This document shows, one piece after another, positions 15,472 to 23,580 of a DNA stretch of 33,872 bases; within the stretch, counting starts at the first letter, position 1, and every line of letters begins with the position of its first letter. Position numbers and translations under genes: made by a program. The DNA lies in assembly GCA_009928435.1 (NCBI GenBank), contig JAABNQ010000040.1, positions 1-33,872 on the forward strand. The letters are read 5' to 3'. The notes below the pieces were generated by a model. It saw only the letters and a list, made by a program, of their open reading frames with translations. It searched no databases and was not told where the DNA came from. Source of the DNA: Bacillus sp. HF117_J1_D (lineage in GTDB: Bacteria > Bacillota > Bacilli > Bacillales > Bacillaceae_C).

Positions 15472-15822
15472 TTATGCCTCCTTAAGCTCCAACTCCTTTG
15501 TTGTTTCTATTTTAGTAAAGCTGGTGACTGTAAAGCCATGTTTTTGCAACCAACGGGTCGATAAGTTAATTTCGAGCCGGGATTCACCAACAATATGAAG
15601 CGGCTCCTTTTTCAGCATATACATAGAACGGGGTAAATAGCCGTAAGGGATGTGGATTCCTTGTTCCAGACGGCTACCTCCTGAATTGTAGTCACGCACA
15701 TCTAAAATTTGTACATTAGCCACGTCATCCAGTTTTTTCTCCTTTACTGTAAACACAGGGATATACCGATTCCATATAATGACCAAAATCGGCACAATGA
15801 AAATGAGCAGCAGAAAATACAT
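15472..15822 (-). CDS. Membrane-anchored rhodanese-like protein lacking the catalytic cysteine
   Basis: A 116-residue protein with one N-terminal membrane helix (FLLLIFIVPILVIIW, about residues 3-17) and a cytoplasmic rhodanese-like domain. Recognisable landmarks are VQILDVRDYN, the IPYGYLPR segment (counterpart of HIPGA...) and LHIVGESR...RWLQKHGFTV. The position of the active-site loop CxxGxR reads GESRLEIN, and there is no cysteine anywhere in the protein, so it cannot be a sulfurtransferase. ATG 15822 is chosen over TTG 15837 because GGGGG at 15831-15835 fits it. It lies four bases from the kinase gene, with a terminator directly upstream. A binding or sensory role with the kinase is inferred. 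Confidence 0.75.
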   Translation of the reverse strand: MYFLLLIFIVPILVIIWNRYIPVFTVKEKKLDDVANVQILDVRDYNSGGSRLEQGIHIPYGYLPRSMYMLKKEPLHIVGESRLEINLSTRWLQKHGFTVTSFTKIETTKELELKEA

Positions 15823-15835
15823 GCAATCATCCCCC

Positions 15836-15865
15836 AAAAAGAGTGCCCTTCTGACAAGGGCACTC
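15836..15865 (-). terminator. Terminator between the cstB-like gene and the rhodanese/kinase genes
   Basis: A perfect 10-bp stem (GAGTGCCCTT, 15841-15850, with AAGGGCACTC, 15856-15865) and a 5-nt loop. On the minus strand TTTTT (15840-15836) follows and runs directly into GGGGG, the ribosome binding site of the next gene. Read-through would give low-level expression of the regulatory genes from the sqr promoter. Confidence 0.85.
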
Positions 15866-15879
15866 TTGGTTAAAATGGA

Positions 15880-17280
15880 TTAATTCTTTACATCCTTCGT
15901 CCATTGGGCATAGCCGCCGGCCATATTCACAAGGTCATGATAGCCATTCGCTTTTAAAATACTTGCGGCAATAGCGGAGCGACCGCCGGCTTGGCATTGG
16001 ACGATCAGTTTTTTCTCTGCAGGAACTTCGTCCAAACGGTTTTTTAGTGTCCCAACCATAATGTGTTGCGCTCCTTCAATATGGCCTTCCTGATATTCTG
16101 TCAAATTACGAACATCCAGAACAGCAACATCCTCTTGTTCCATGAGCTCTTTTGCTTTAAGCGGAGTTACGTTTTCGTATGAATCAAGCTCAGCCGCTTG
16201 TTTTATCATATCCGCTGCATCTGCGTATGCCACCACGTTGTCAATGCCGATGGAACGAAGGGCGATCAGCATTTCTTCAAGTTTCTCCGGATCTGCGAGC
16301 AGGTATAAAGGCTCTTCATAGTTGACAATCCAGCCCATCCAATTGGTGAATGAGTTATTGAATGGGACGTTCATGGTTCCTTTTACATGACCGTTAGCAA
16401 AGCTTCCTGCATCGCGCGTATCAATTACTTGGTTGCCCGCGGCGATGAGACGGTCCACTTCATCAATGGATGTGATGGATTGGACTTCAGGGATATCTTT
16501 GATTAAACCGATTCCCACTTTGTTGACGTGTTTCATCACGGCAAAATAATAGGGTGGTTCAGGCTGGCCGTCAAGCAATGCTTTAACGAATTCCACTTCG
16601 TTGTCAATTTTCATGGCCCAGTTGAATTGTTTCTCATATCCGACGGTAGAGGACGGAATGGCGCCTAATGCTTTACCGCATGCGCTACCTGCTCCATGTG
16701 CCGGCCATACTTGCAGGTAATCAGGCAATTTCTTGAAGCGTTCCACAGATTTATACATCACTTTCGCGCCAGCGTCTGCAGTTCCTTGGATTCCTGCCGC
16801 TTTTTCCAGCAAATCGGGGCGTCCGATATCGCCTGCGAATACGAAGTCGCCGGTGAAAATACCGATGGGTTTATCTGCTGCTGCTCCGTCGGTTAACAGG
16901 AATGAAATGGATTCCGGTGTATGTCCGGGAGTGTGCATCACTTCAAATGTTAAACGGCCCAATTCGAATTTGTCTCCGTCTTTGAGCAGTTGATGAGGAA
17001 TCCCGTCAAGGTTTTGATATTTCCAATCCTCATCCCCTTCGTTGGATAGATACAGTTTTGCGCCGAAACGATCGGCCAGTTCACGTGATCCCGCTACAAA
17101 GTCGGCATGAATATGTGTTTCAAGCGCACCGACAATGTTCATCTTTTCTTTCTTAGCAACTTGGATGTACGGTTCGATATTACGCATAGGGTCAACGATG
17201 ACAGCTTCCCCTTTTTGTTGGCATCCTACCATATAAGATGCGTGTGCCAGTTTTTCATCATAAAAATATCGTAATAACAT
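15880..17280 (-). CDS. cstB: CstB-like persulfide dioxygenase fused to two rhodanese domains
   Basis: A 466-residue multidomain enzyme. Residues 1-235 are a metallo-beta-lactamase domain of the persulfide-dioxygenase (ETHE1) type: THIHAD (His56, His58, Asp60), TPGH (His116, His120), GDFVF (Asp145) and WPAH (His195). Next is a rhodanese domain without catalytic cysteine (about 260-360, VIDTRDAGSFANGHVKG), then an active rhodanese (about 365-466) with Cys429 in QCQAGGRS. Cys20 lies in VGCQQKG. This MBL-pseudorhodanese-rhodanese order and Cys20 match S. aureus CstB, which oxidises low-molecular-weight persulfides and yields thiosulfate. GGGGAG precedes ATG 17280. It is the third gene of the sqr operon. 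Confidence 0.88.
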   Translation of the reverse strand: MLLRYFYDEKLAHASYMVGCQQKGEAVIVDPMRNIEPYIQVAKKEKMNIVGALETHIHADFVAGSRELADRFGAKLYLSNEGDEDWKYQNLDGIPHQLLKDGDKFELGRLTFEVMHTPGHTPESISFLLTDGAAADKPIGIFTGDFVFAGDIGRPDLLEKAAGIQGTADAGAKVMYKSVERFKKLPDYLQVWPAHGAGSACGKALGAIPSSTVGYEKQFNWAMKIDNEVEFVKALLDGQPEPPYYFAVMKHVNKVGIGLIKDIPEVQSITSIDEVDRLIAAGNQVIDTRDAGSFANGHVKGTMNVPFNNSFTNWMGWIVNYEEPLYLLADPEKLEEMLIALRSIGIDNVVAYADAADMIKQAAELDSYENVTPLKAKELMEQEDVAVLDVRNLTEYQEGHIEGAQHIMVGTLKNRLDEVPAEKKLIVQCQAGGRSAIAASILKANGYHDLVNMAGGYAQWTKDVKN

Positions 17281-17293
17281 TCTTATTCTCCCC

Positions 17294-17833
17294 TTATACT
17301 GTTTTATTTAAAGTAGTCAGCGTAGCTTGCACATATTTTAGCGCTTGCTGTACCGATGGCTCTTTTAACCATTTTAGAATGGTGAATAGCTTAATAGGTT
17401 CAGAATCGGCATGTGCTCTTTCCTGAATATCTTTTACTAGGTCTAAACCTCTCCGGCCTTTTTCGGTGATAGGGTCCGTGTACGATTTCAAGCTGGCTGC
17501 GGCATAATTTAAAGAGGCATCATCATGTAAAATCGCCTCTCCGAACTGTAGGAAGTTGTCGAGTGTTTTGACCAGCTCGTTTAAACGCGGAAGTTTTTCC
17601 AGTAGACTGATGAGCGCTTCTACTGTTTCCAGATCCAAATTGTAGCTACGGATCAGCTCGTCGTACTTATTGAGTGCGTGCTTATCTTGTAAAACTGCTT
17701 TTCCAAAGTCGATCCATTCACCAAGCGTCTCCAGGTTTTTCTGATAGGCTGGGAGGTTTACCAGCAATTTGACAATGGCTTCTTGTGTTTCCGGCTGTTG
17801 TAGTTGTTTTTGTATCGGATTCATTTCCATCAT
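17294..17833 (-). CDS. DUF1641-family protein, sqr-associated
   Basis: A 179-residue, mostly helical soluble protein. The DUF1641 pattern is visible as LETVEALISLLEKLPRLNEL (about 69-88) and the later GRRGLDLVKDIQER. The start at ATG 17833 follows GAGGAG five bases upstream; the site overlaps the end of sqr, and the gap between genes is only ten bases. DUF1641 proteins recur beside flavoprotein oxidoreductases and formate dehydrogenases, where they are thought to be accessory partners. Here a role in assembly or membrane docking of the sulfide:quinone oxidoreductase is a reasonable guess. No catalytic residues are apparent. Confidence 0.8.
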   Translation of the reverse strand: MMEMNPIQKQLQQPETQEAIVKLLVNLPAYQKNLETLGEWIDFGKAVLQDKHALNKYDELIRSYNLDLETVEALISLLEKLPRLNELVKTLDNFLQFGEAILHDDASLNYAAASLKSYTDPITEKGRRGLDLVKDIQERAHADSEPIKLFTILKWLKEPSVQQALKYVQATLTTLNKTV

Positions 17834-17843
17834 GTCCGCTCCT

Positions 17844-19037
17844 CTACATGGTTCCTTTTAACATGCCGTCCCAGTACATGATTGGCAGCAAGTCCTTTTT
17901 CAACATATACATGCTGGTTCGTTCAACACCTTGGTTAAACGGCATGGATTCTGCTGGCTCCTTTGAATAGTCGAACTCCGCAAGAATCAGTTTATTATAG
18001 CCTGTTACAATTGGGCAGGAGGAATAGCCATCGTAATGGTGAGTCATTTGCTGATGGCGCATGTTCGCAACGATGTTTTCTACAACAACCGGCGCCTGTT
18101 GACGAATGGCTGCACCTGTTTTTGATGTTGGCAAGTTTGCATTATCACCTAGCCCGAATACATTATCATATTTTTTATGTTGCAATGTATGCATATCAAC
18201 GTCTACCCAGCCGTTTTCATCAGCTAAAGGGCTATTGGCAATAAAGCCCGGAGCCTTCATATGCGGGACAGCGTGGATCATGTCATATCGCACTTCTTCG
18301 ATGCCGCCCGTATCAAGGTTTTCAAATACCGCAATCTTTTCGTCCGCTTTGATCTCAATCAGATCTTGGCGAAAGTGTGTCTCGATTTCTTTGCGTTCTA
18401 CAACCTTTTCAAGTGCGTTGCGGTATTTCAACACATCGAATATCGCCGGGTTGGCTGATCTGAAGATGACATTGACGTTGTTCCGTATGCCTTTTTTACG
18501 GAAATGGTCTTCCGCAAGGTACATGATTTTTTGCGGCGCACCCCCGCATTTCACCGGGGAATTCGGATGTGTAAACAAGGCTGTTCCTGATGTGAAGTTA
18601 CGGATCGTTTCCCATGTATACTGAACATGCTCAAACGAATAGTTACTGCAGACGTTTTTTGAGCCGAGTGCCTCTTTTAAACCTTTAATGGAGTCCCAGT
18701 CGATTTCGATTCCCGCTGCGACCACTAAATAATCATAGGTGACGGTTGTTTGATCTTTTAAAATGACCTGGTTATGGTCTGGATCAAAGTTCTCGACAGT
18801 CTGTGGAATCCAAACGGCTCCTTCCGGAATGAGGCCTTCCATATCACGCTCGGAATCTTCTTTTTTCGCTGCTCCTCCGCCGACAAGCGTCCAAAGCGGC
18901 TGATAATAATGTTTTTGTGCAGGATCTATAATAGCCACCTCATTGGTTAAATGATGTGACTTACGAAGTAAACGCGCTGCAACAGATATTCCCGCTGTGC
19001 CGGCTCCGACAATAACAACTTTATAAGAGTTTTTCAT
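17844..19037 (-). CDS. sqr: Sulfide:quinone oxidoreductase (type II-like)
   Basis: A 397-residue FAD enzyme that oxidises sulfide to sulfane sulfur, passing electrons to menaquinone at the membrane. The N-terminus has the dinucleotide fold VVIVGAGTAGISVAARL; YYQPLWTLVGGG and VVAAGIEIDW are typical of SQR. Candidate catalytic cysteines are Cys164 in SPVKCGGAPQKIMYLAE and Cys341 in SSCPIVTGY, with a further Cys130. The PVKCGGAPQK motif points to the group containing human SQRDL and staphylococcal Sqr. The C-terminus holds amphipathic stretches suited to membrane binding. It is the first gene of the operon; its sulfane product would feed the downstream persulfide dioxygenase. Confidence 0.92.
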   Translation of the reverse strand: MKNSYKVVIVGAGTAGISVAARLLRKSHHLTNEVAIIDPAQKHYYQPLWTLVGGGAAKKEDSERDMEGLIPEGAVWIPQTVENFDPDHNQVILKDQTTVTYDYLVVAAGIEIDWDSIKGLKEALGSKNVCSNYSFEHVQYTWETIRNFTSGTALFTHPNSPVKCGGAPQKIMYLAEDHFRKKGIRNNVNVIFRSANPAIFDVLKYRNALEKVVERKEIETHFRQDLIEIKADEKIAVFENLDTGGIEEVRYDMIHAVPHMKAPGFIANSPLADENGWVDVDMHTLQHKKYDNVFGLGDNANLPTSKTGAAIRQQAPVVVENIVANMRHQQMTHHYDGYSSCPIVTGYNKLILAEFDYSKEPAESMPFNQGVERTSMYMLKKDLLPIMYWDGMLKGTM

Positions 19038-19070
19038 GCGCTATCCTACTTTCTTTTATTCTATGAACTT

Positions 19071-19124
19071 TCTATACTAACCATAATCAAAGAAGGGCGG
19101 TTATCATATAGGGGAAATCCCCTA
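19071..19124 (-). promoter_or_regulatory. sqr promoter with GC-rich dyad operator
   Basis: TAGGGGAAATCCCCTA at 19109-19124 has 7-bp perfect arms around two central bases. It resembles the NreC consensus TAGGG-N4-CCCTA but is two bases longer. On the minus strand TATAGA (19071-19076) is a plausible -10 box without a good -35, consistent with an activator at about -52. Between 19125 and 19300 I see nothing else convincing. Confidence 0.6.
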
Positions 19125-19302
19125 ATTTAAAGAAAGGGTTTACATTTTTGGGTTAGAGGGAAGGAGAAAAAGTCCCGACATGAAGTGCTTTTTTTATTAG
19201 GCTAAACCGGGATTGTAGGATGACGGATGAGGTTCCTGAATATATCATTGGTGAATGTACATTGTCCAAAGTGCAATGGCATTATGATTGAGATAGAAAA
19301 GA

Positions 19303-19331
19303 ACCCAAGCAAATAAACATCACTTGGGTCG
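19303..19331 (-). terminator. Terminator after the DUF420 gene
   Basis: ACCCAAG (19303-19309) pairs with CTTGGGT (19323-19329) across a 13-nt loop. On the minus strand TCTTTTC follows. Confidence 0.6.
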
Positions 19332-19362
19332 TAAGAGCAGCGATTTTGTTCTGAAAAAATTT

Positions 19363-19914
19363 TTAATAATAGGGTGAGATCAAAATGTAGACGAGCACGC
19401 CTGTGAAGCTCACGTACAGCCAGATTGGCATTGTCCAACGGGCAATTTTTCTATGTCGTTCGTTTTCCATGTTCCAAGCGCGTGCAACACTGGTAAGAGC
19501 GAGCGGCACAATAGCTGCAGCCAGTGTGATGTGTGTGATTAAAACAAAATAATAAATGCCTGCCAGTAGTCCTGACCCGCCATATGGTGTAGAGGGAGAA
19601 AGGAAGTGGAACGTCACGTATGTGATCAGAAAGAAAAATGTGGTGACGAAGGCCGCATAGATAAAACGACGATGAACTTTGACATTGCGTTTTAGGATAG
19701 CGATCAATGCCCCTACTAGAAATAGAAAGGTGAAACTATTTAATATTGCGTTCAATAAAGGAAGAATCGTAACATCGAATGCATCGAAATCCTCGATTCC
19801 TGGCATTCCAGCTAACACCCCGATCGCTCCGATCAGCACAACTGAAATTGTGATGATAGCAGGCCGATAGTTGCGTTTCACATGACCGATCGTTCCAAAA
19901 TGATTATGGTTCAT
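19363..19914 (-). CDS. ctaM: DUF420 membrane protein, CtaM/YozB-like
   Basis: A 183-residue protein with five hydrophobic helices. Family landmarks are LPLLNAILNSFTFLFLVGALIAI with NVKVHRRFIYAAF, VTFHFL, FVLITHITLAAAIVPLALTSV and HRKIARWTMPIWLYVSFTGV. Conserved histidines in the second to fourth helices could bind heme or metal. The S. aureus homologue CtaM is needed for maturation of aa3-type oxidase. ATG 19914 is preferred because GGAG lies ten bases before it; the in-frame ATG at 19941 has no ribosome binding site. It is probably monocistronic. Confidence 0.8.
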   Translation of the reverse strand: MNHNHFGTIGHVKRNYRPAIITISVVLIGAIGVLAGMPGIEDFDAFDVTILPLLNAILNSFTFLFLVGALIAILKRNVKVHRRFIYAAFVTTFFFLITYVTFHFLSPSTPYGGSGLLAGIYYFVLITHITLAAAIVPLALTSVARAWNMENERHRKIARWTMPIWLYVSFTGVLVYILISPYY

Positions 19915-19941
19915 AGACAATACACTCCAATAAGAATTCAT

Positions 19942-20261
19942 TTCGAATTAAGTGTATCATAACAGCATCTATACAGGGAAAAGTTCACAGTCTTTTTGAT
20001 TATTTTTTGCATCATGAGAATGTAAAATGAGAGCAGGTAGAGTGATGTATAATAGTACTTGGGTCAGTACAGATATTGACTCTTTGCCCAGTATATTCCT
20101 TTTTCTGGCGACCCAGCCCAAAATGGCGATACAATATAAAGTAAGCATTTCCTAGAAAAACACGCTTGATGAGATCACCACCACCTCCCTGCTGTTTAGG
20201 ATATGATGGGTTCTTGTCACTGGTTCGAAATTCAATTTCAAGGGAAAGCGAGGTTGATCAT
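19942..20261. other. Divergent intergenic region
   Basis: This 320-bp gap separates ctaM (leftward) from the FN3/DUF3238 gene (rightward), so it must hold two promoters. TACAATATAAAG near 20130 could be a rightward -10 region, but no convincing -35 goes with it. I see no repeat, RNA gene or small coding sequence. Confidence 0.4.
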
Positions 20262-21497
20262 ATGGTGAGGCGTTATTTGCTACCATTCATCAGTTTTATT
20301 GGAACAACTCTTGTAATGATCGGTAAAAAGTTTCAAACGCAGACTGCATATCCGAAAAGCTTCCCGATTAAAGCAGTTGAGCATTCAACAGATGAAATCA
20401 TTTTCTATTTTAAGAGTGTGAAGGGCCCGTTTCGGATTTACAGGGGAGGGCAGCTGATTTATGAAGGGACTGATGAAGTCTTTAGGGATAGTGAATTGGT
20501 TGCGGAGACTACATATCTTTATACAATTGAAATAGGCACGAGAAGAGGTTCGCCGGAACGGCTGAAAGTTCAAACTTCAACGGCGGCTGAATCCAAGGAA
20601 TTAATGAATGTAGTGAAAAATTGCGTTCAAACTACTATTATTTCGCGATCGTTGGTTGCATTGGAGTGGGATCCGATAGAAGGTGTTGAAGAATATCTTA
20701 TTTATCGGAACGGCAAAAGGATTGGCAAAGTGGATGAGCCATTATTTGTTGACCGCTGGGTAAGAAGCCAGGTGGAATACACATATCGAGTATTTGCTGA
20801 ACGTCCGTTAACTTGGAAGCAAGATTCAGGTCACGAATCCAGAGTGATGCAAAAAAAGGCGAAAGAACAAAAAGTAGCCATGGAAAAATTCCAAATGACA
20901 AAGGTACTTGAGCCGTTGGAAGACATTTTAAAAGTTGCAGATCATCCACTTGAGAAAAGGGAATGGAAGCTTTTGTACAAAACGTTTGTATCTAAAAACT
21001 GGATAAAAAATTCGGATCATACATCTCCTTATCGCTATTTTAAAGGAGAAGGGCGTAGTTTTGACCCAGCTTCTGAGGCTTATCGTTCAATGACTGAAAT
21101 CGTTGTAACAGCAGATGGATCTGAGGTCAAATTGAACAAAGATATAGGGAAAACGCATGGATATGGAATGCTCCGAAATTTGAAGGGGGAAGTGGTTCCT
21201 TCAGATGAGGGCATTTTCTTGGAAGAAGTCGAAATAGAGAAGGAGAAAGCTTCCTTCGTATTGATGCATTCGGTTGAAGATCCTTTGGTTGATTTGCCCG
21301 CTGTCGATTACCAGGTTTGGGGAAGGTTTTTCCAGAGCGGATTTTATGATATTACTGGAGTGCATGAGCAGGCTCCTAATCATGAAGTTTATTTGAAACA
21401 CGGAATACAACGGTCGTGGACAACCCTTCACCAGTCCAAAGAAGAAGGGAGAGAGTTAGCAGCTCCTATGCATTGGAGAATGTCGAATTTTAAATAG
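20262..21497 (+). CDS. FN3-like two-domain protein with probable DUF3238 tail
   Basis: A 411-residue protein. ATG 20262 is chosen because GAGG at 20250-20253 precedes it; the in-frame ATG at 20166 would add a low-complexity Pro/Cys stretch with no site. A weak hydrophobic N-terminal segment (LLPFISFIGTTLVMIG) may anchor or export it. Two fibronectin-like modules follow: about 40-110 (FRIYRGGQLIYEG...TTYLYTIEI) and about 130-200 (VALEWDPIEGVEEYLIYRNG...VEYTYRVFAERP). The C-terminal region (about 245-411, YRYFKGEGRSFDPASEAYRS, ending near DITGVHEQAPNHEVYLKHGIQ) resembles the Bacillus DUF3238 family as I recall it. Function is unknown. Confidence 0.65.
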   Translation: MVRRYLLPFISFIGTTLVMIGKKFQTQTAYPKSFPIKAVEHSTDEIIFYFKSVKGPFRIYRGGQLIYEGTDEVFRDSELVAETTYLYTIEIGTRRGSPERLKVQTSTAAESKELMNVVKNCVQTTIISRSLVALEWDPIEGVEEYLIYRNGKRIGKVDEPLFVDRWVRSQVEYTYRVFAERPLTWKQDSGHESRVMQKKAKEQKVAMEKFQMTKVLEPLEDILKVADHPLEKREWKLLYKTFVSKNWIKNSDHTSPYRYFKGEGRSFDPASEAYRSMTEIVVTADGSEVKLNKDIGKTHGYGMLRNLKGEVVPSDEGIFLEEVEIEKEKASFVLMHSVEDPLVDLPAVDYQVWGRFFQSGFYDITGVHEQAPNHEVYLKHGIQRSWTTLHQSKEEGRELAAPMHWRMSNFK

Positions 21498-21499
21498 AG

Positions 21500-21524
21500 C
21501 CTCCAGCAGATGTCACAGATTTTT
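21500..21524 (+). repeat. Dispersed repeat, partial copy 1
   Basis: The segment starts CCTCCAGCAGATGTCACAGA and continues into T-rich sequence. It matches the left half of the copy at 27830-27853 with three differences. It lies just after the stop of the upstream gene. Confidence 0.6.
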
Positions 21525-21553
21525 ATTCAATTCTTTGAGTTGGATCTTCGTTG

Positions 21554-21605
21554 GGGTACCTATACTGAGTTTGAAGGGACATCGTTCAGCTCAATAGGAA
21601 CCCTA
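21554..21605. terminator. Imperfect long hairpin between convergent genes
   Basis: GGGTACCTAT near 21555 pairs with ATAGGAACCC near 21595-21604, and TGAG with CTCA inside. The loop region contains a further TGAA/TTCA pair. It lies between two convergent genes; no clean T-run is seen, so a terminator role is only likely by position. Confidence 0.4.
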
Positions 21606-21618
21606 TCTCTTTTACTAA

Positions 21619-22011
21619 TTAAGATAAGAACCTTCTGCGCACTTCTGGAGATGGAAGGACACAGATGTCTTTTTTCCCAAACCAGTTGTAGCGATTTCTG
21701 GCTAAAACATCATAAATAAAATTCCGTGCTGGAGCCGGAAGGATGATTAGTATATAAGCCAACCTCCAAAGTCCTTTCAAATGTCGGCAGATTCTCAGAG
21801 CCGCATCTGATTTGCAATAGGTCTTATCTTCTTCGATCAAAACGATACTGTCTACATCGGCTGAAACATGATATTGCTTCAGCAGTTTTTGTCCAATATC
21901 GCTTTGTAGCGGAGCAAAGCGGAATTTTCCTTTAGGATCATTTTTTATGATAAACTGCACGCTTGCATCACAGAAATTACAAACGCCATCAAATAATACG
22001 ATGGGATTCAC
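21619..22011 (-). CDS. DCC-family (DUF393) thiol-disulfide oxidoreductase-like protein
   Basis: A 130-residue soluble protein of the YuxK/DUF393 group. The N-terminus has the thioredoxin-like motif VLFDGVCNFC with Cys11 and Cys14, followed by SVQFIIKNDPKGKFRFAPLQS. SDAALRICRHLKGLW and LARNRYNWFGKKDIC complete the family pattern. The start is GTG 22011 with AGGAGG seven bases upstream; the nearer ATG leads straight into a stop. The family is presumed to do redox chemistry on an unknown partner. Confidence 0.85.
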   Translation of the reverse strand: MNPIVLFDGVCNFCDASVQFIIKNDPKGKFRFAPLQSDIGQKLLKQYHVSADVDSIVLIEEDKTYCKSDAALRICRHLKGLWRLAYILIILPAPARNFIYDVLARNRYNWFGKKDICVLPSPEVRRRFLS

Positions 22012-22118
22012 ATAAATTCCTCCTAATCGCAGTTTCTCCTTATTTTAACCTTGTTCACTTGTGAAACATAATATTTTTCATGAAAATTATTATGTGTGAT
22101 TATTCGGTTCAAACATTT

Positions 22119-22293
22119 GTAGCACAAAGCAGGTCCACAAGATTTTGAATTATGCAGTCTTCGTTTTGATCGTTCCGTTTACTTCATTCAATGGAGTTTT
22201 AAACCTCGGTTAAAAAATATGTCACCGGATACTGTAGCAAGTCATATCACCATTCCGGCAATCGGCAAAGGGGAGCTTTTATTAGTAGATTAA
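22119..22293 (+). pseudogene. Possible remnant of a coding sequence (weak)
   Basis: A plus-strand frame is open for about 58 codons and ends in TVASHITIPAIGKGELLLVD before TAA at 22291. The terminal segment looks protein-like, but there is no start with a ribosome binding site and a TAG lies just upstream. The family was not recognised. The gap 22012-22304 holds nothing else I can name. Confidence 0.2.
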
Positions 22294-22304
22294 ATGGCTA
22301 CCCC

Positions 22305-23555
22305 TTATCCTTTGTATAAGTCTCCCTTGCTGCTCGCCTTCATAATCTTCAAATCAATATATAGTTGACAGTTCTGATTGAAGTCATCAAAGTCGATTTC
22401 GGTTAATTCGTTGATTTGATTCAATCGGTATTTCAATGTGTTTGTATGGATGAATAACTTTTTTGCAGCCTGCTTCAGCCGGCAGTTTTCCTCCAAATAG
22501 ATCTCTAGTGTTTGAAGGAGATTCGTTTGGCTTTCTTCGTCCTTTTGCTGTAGCTTCAACAAATCTTCGTTCTGGTCGCCCATTTTTTTCTGCTGTTGTA
22601 GAATTGTCTCCAAATAACGGAACAACCCGAGCTTTTTATATTCAAAAGACGGAAGTTCCTCAATCCCGATAAATTTGGCTGTCTTTATCACTTCAATGGC
22701 TTCAAGATAGCTTTTTCTCAGATGGGTGACAGAAGTATATTGATGACTGATTCCAGCATATACTTGCTTTCCGTTGAATTGTGCCAAAACAGATGTTGTC
22801 AACGCGTTTGCGTGTATCGTCAGGTCTTTGGGTGATGATAAACTGCTTCCAATTAGAACAACTGCCATCAATTGATTAATAAAGACGTGGCTCGGCATTT
22901 TTAGTGTGTTGGCGAAAAGTCCTACTTTTTCAAGCAGCTCTCCAAAAGATTCTTCACTGGAGGGCCCGACTGTAAAAACAATGGAAATAAATGAGTCTGG
23001 AATAGGAATATTGACGTTGGCGGCTTCCCATTTGATTTGAGCTTCTGTTTGAAAAGTATCCTCCAAGATTTTTTTATAAAAATTATTTTTTTGTTCGTCT
23101 TTTTTCAACTTCAATTGCTTATTTTGATAGAGGAGTTTCCCGACATGAAAAGAGACATCCAGCAGAAAAGATAGCTCATCCTCAGTCAGCGCCCGATCCG
23201 TTTCCTGTACCCAGATGAAACCAAAAACATGGCTTTTATATTTAGCGCTTACAACAACACGCTGATTCAATCCGATTTCTTCGATCTTTTCAACTCTGAA
23301 GGGTTCGGGAAGTGTCTTTAAGCGATCCACAATTCCCTCATCCATGAATTTCTCCAATATAGGAATCGTCCAGCGCTTTGTAAAAATGGTTTGTTTATTG
23401 GCTTCATCAAACTGATCAATATAAAAAGAGCTGTACGCTAAAAGGGAAAATTGTTCATCTTCTATAACAACAGGTTTCTTTAAAAATTGACTGATCATTT
23501 CTGTTATTTCTTCTATATTTGTCAGTGAAGTAATTTTTTCTAAGAGGCGCTCCAT
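22305..23555 (-). CDS. putR: PucR-family activator of proline use
   Basis: A 416-residue regulator of the PucR/CdaR class. An N-terminal sensory half (about 1-165) carries VIEDEQFSLLAYSS, typical of purine/proline-type sensors. A GGDEF-related middle domain spans about 190-300. The C-terminal HTH_30 helix-turn-helix is LLQTLEIYLEENCRLKQAAK then HTNTLKYRLNQINEL. ATG 23555 is chosen because GGGGGAG sits five bases upstream; an in-frame ATG at 23582 has none and falls in the hairpin. Next to putBCP it matches B. subtilis PutR, which activates proline catabolism in response to proline. A 15-bp hairpin lies in the putP-putR gap. Confidence 0.87.
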   Translation of the reverse strand: MERLLEKITSLTNIEEITEMISQFLKKPVVIEDEQFSLLAYSSFYIDQFDEANKQTIFTKRWTIPILEKFMDEGIVDRLKTLPEPFRVEKIEEIGLNQRVVVSAKYKSHVFGFIWVQETDRALTEDELSFLLDVSFHVGKLLYQNKQLKLKKDEQKNNFYKKILEDTFQTEAQIKWEAANVNIPIPDSFISIVFTVGPSSEESFGELLEKVGLFANTLKMPSHVFINQLMAVVLIGSSLSSPKDLTIHANALTTSVLAQFNGKQVYAGISHQYTSVTHLRKSYLEAIEVIKTAKFIGIEELPSFEYKKLGLFRYLETILQQQKKMGDQNEDLLKLQQKDEESQTNLLQTLEIYLEENCRLKQAAKKLFIHTNTLKYRLNQINELTEIDFDDFNQNCQLYIDLKIMKASSKGDLYKG

Positions 23556-23580
23556 CCAAACTCCCCCCATCCCTAAATAC

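Noticed and set aside
18106-18624. 172-codon plus-strand frame under sqr
   Set aside because: Antisense shadow; sqr carries all catalytic motifs in the other strand.
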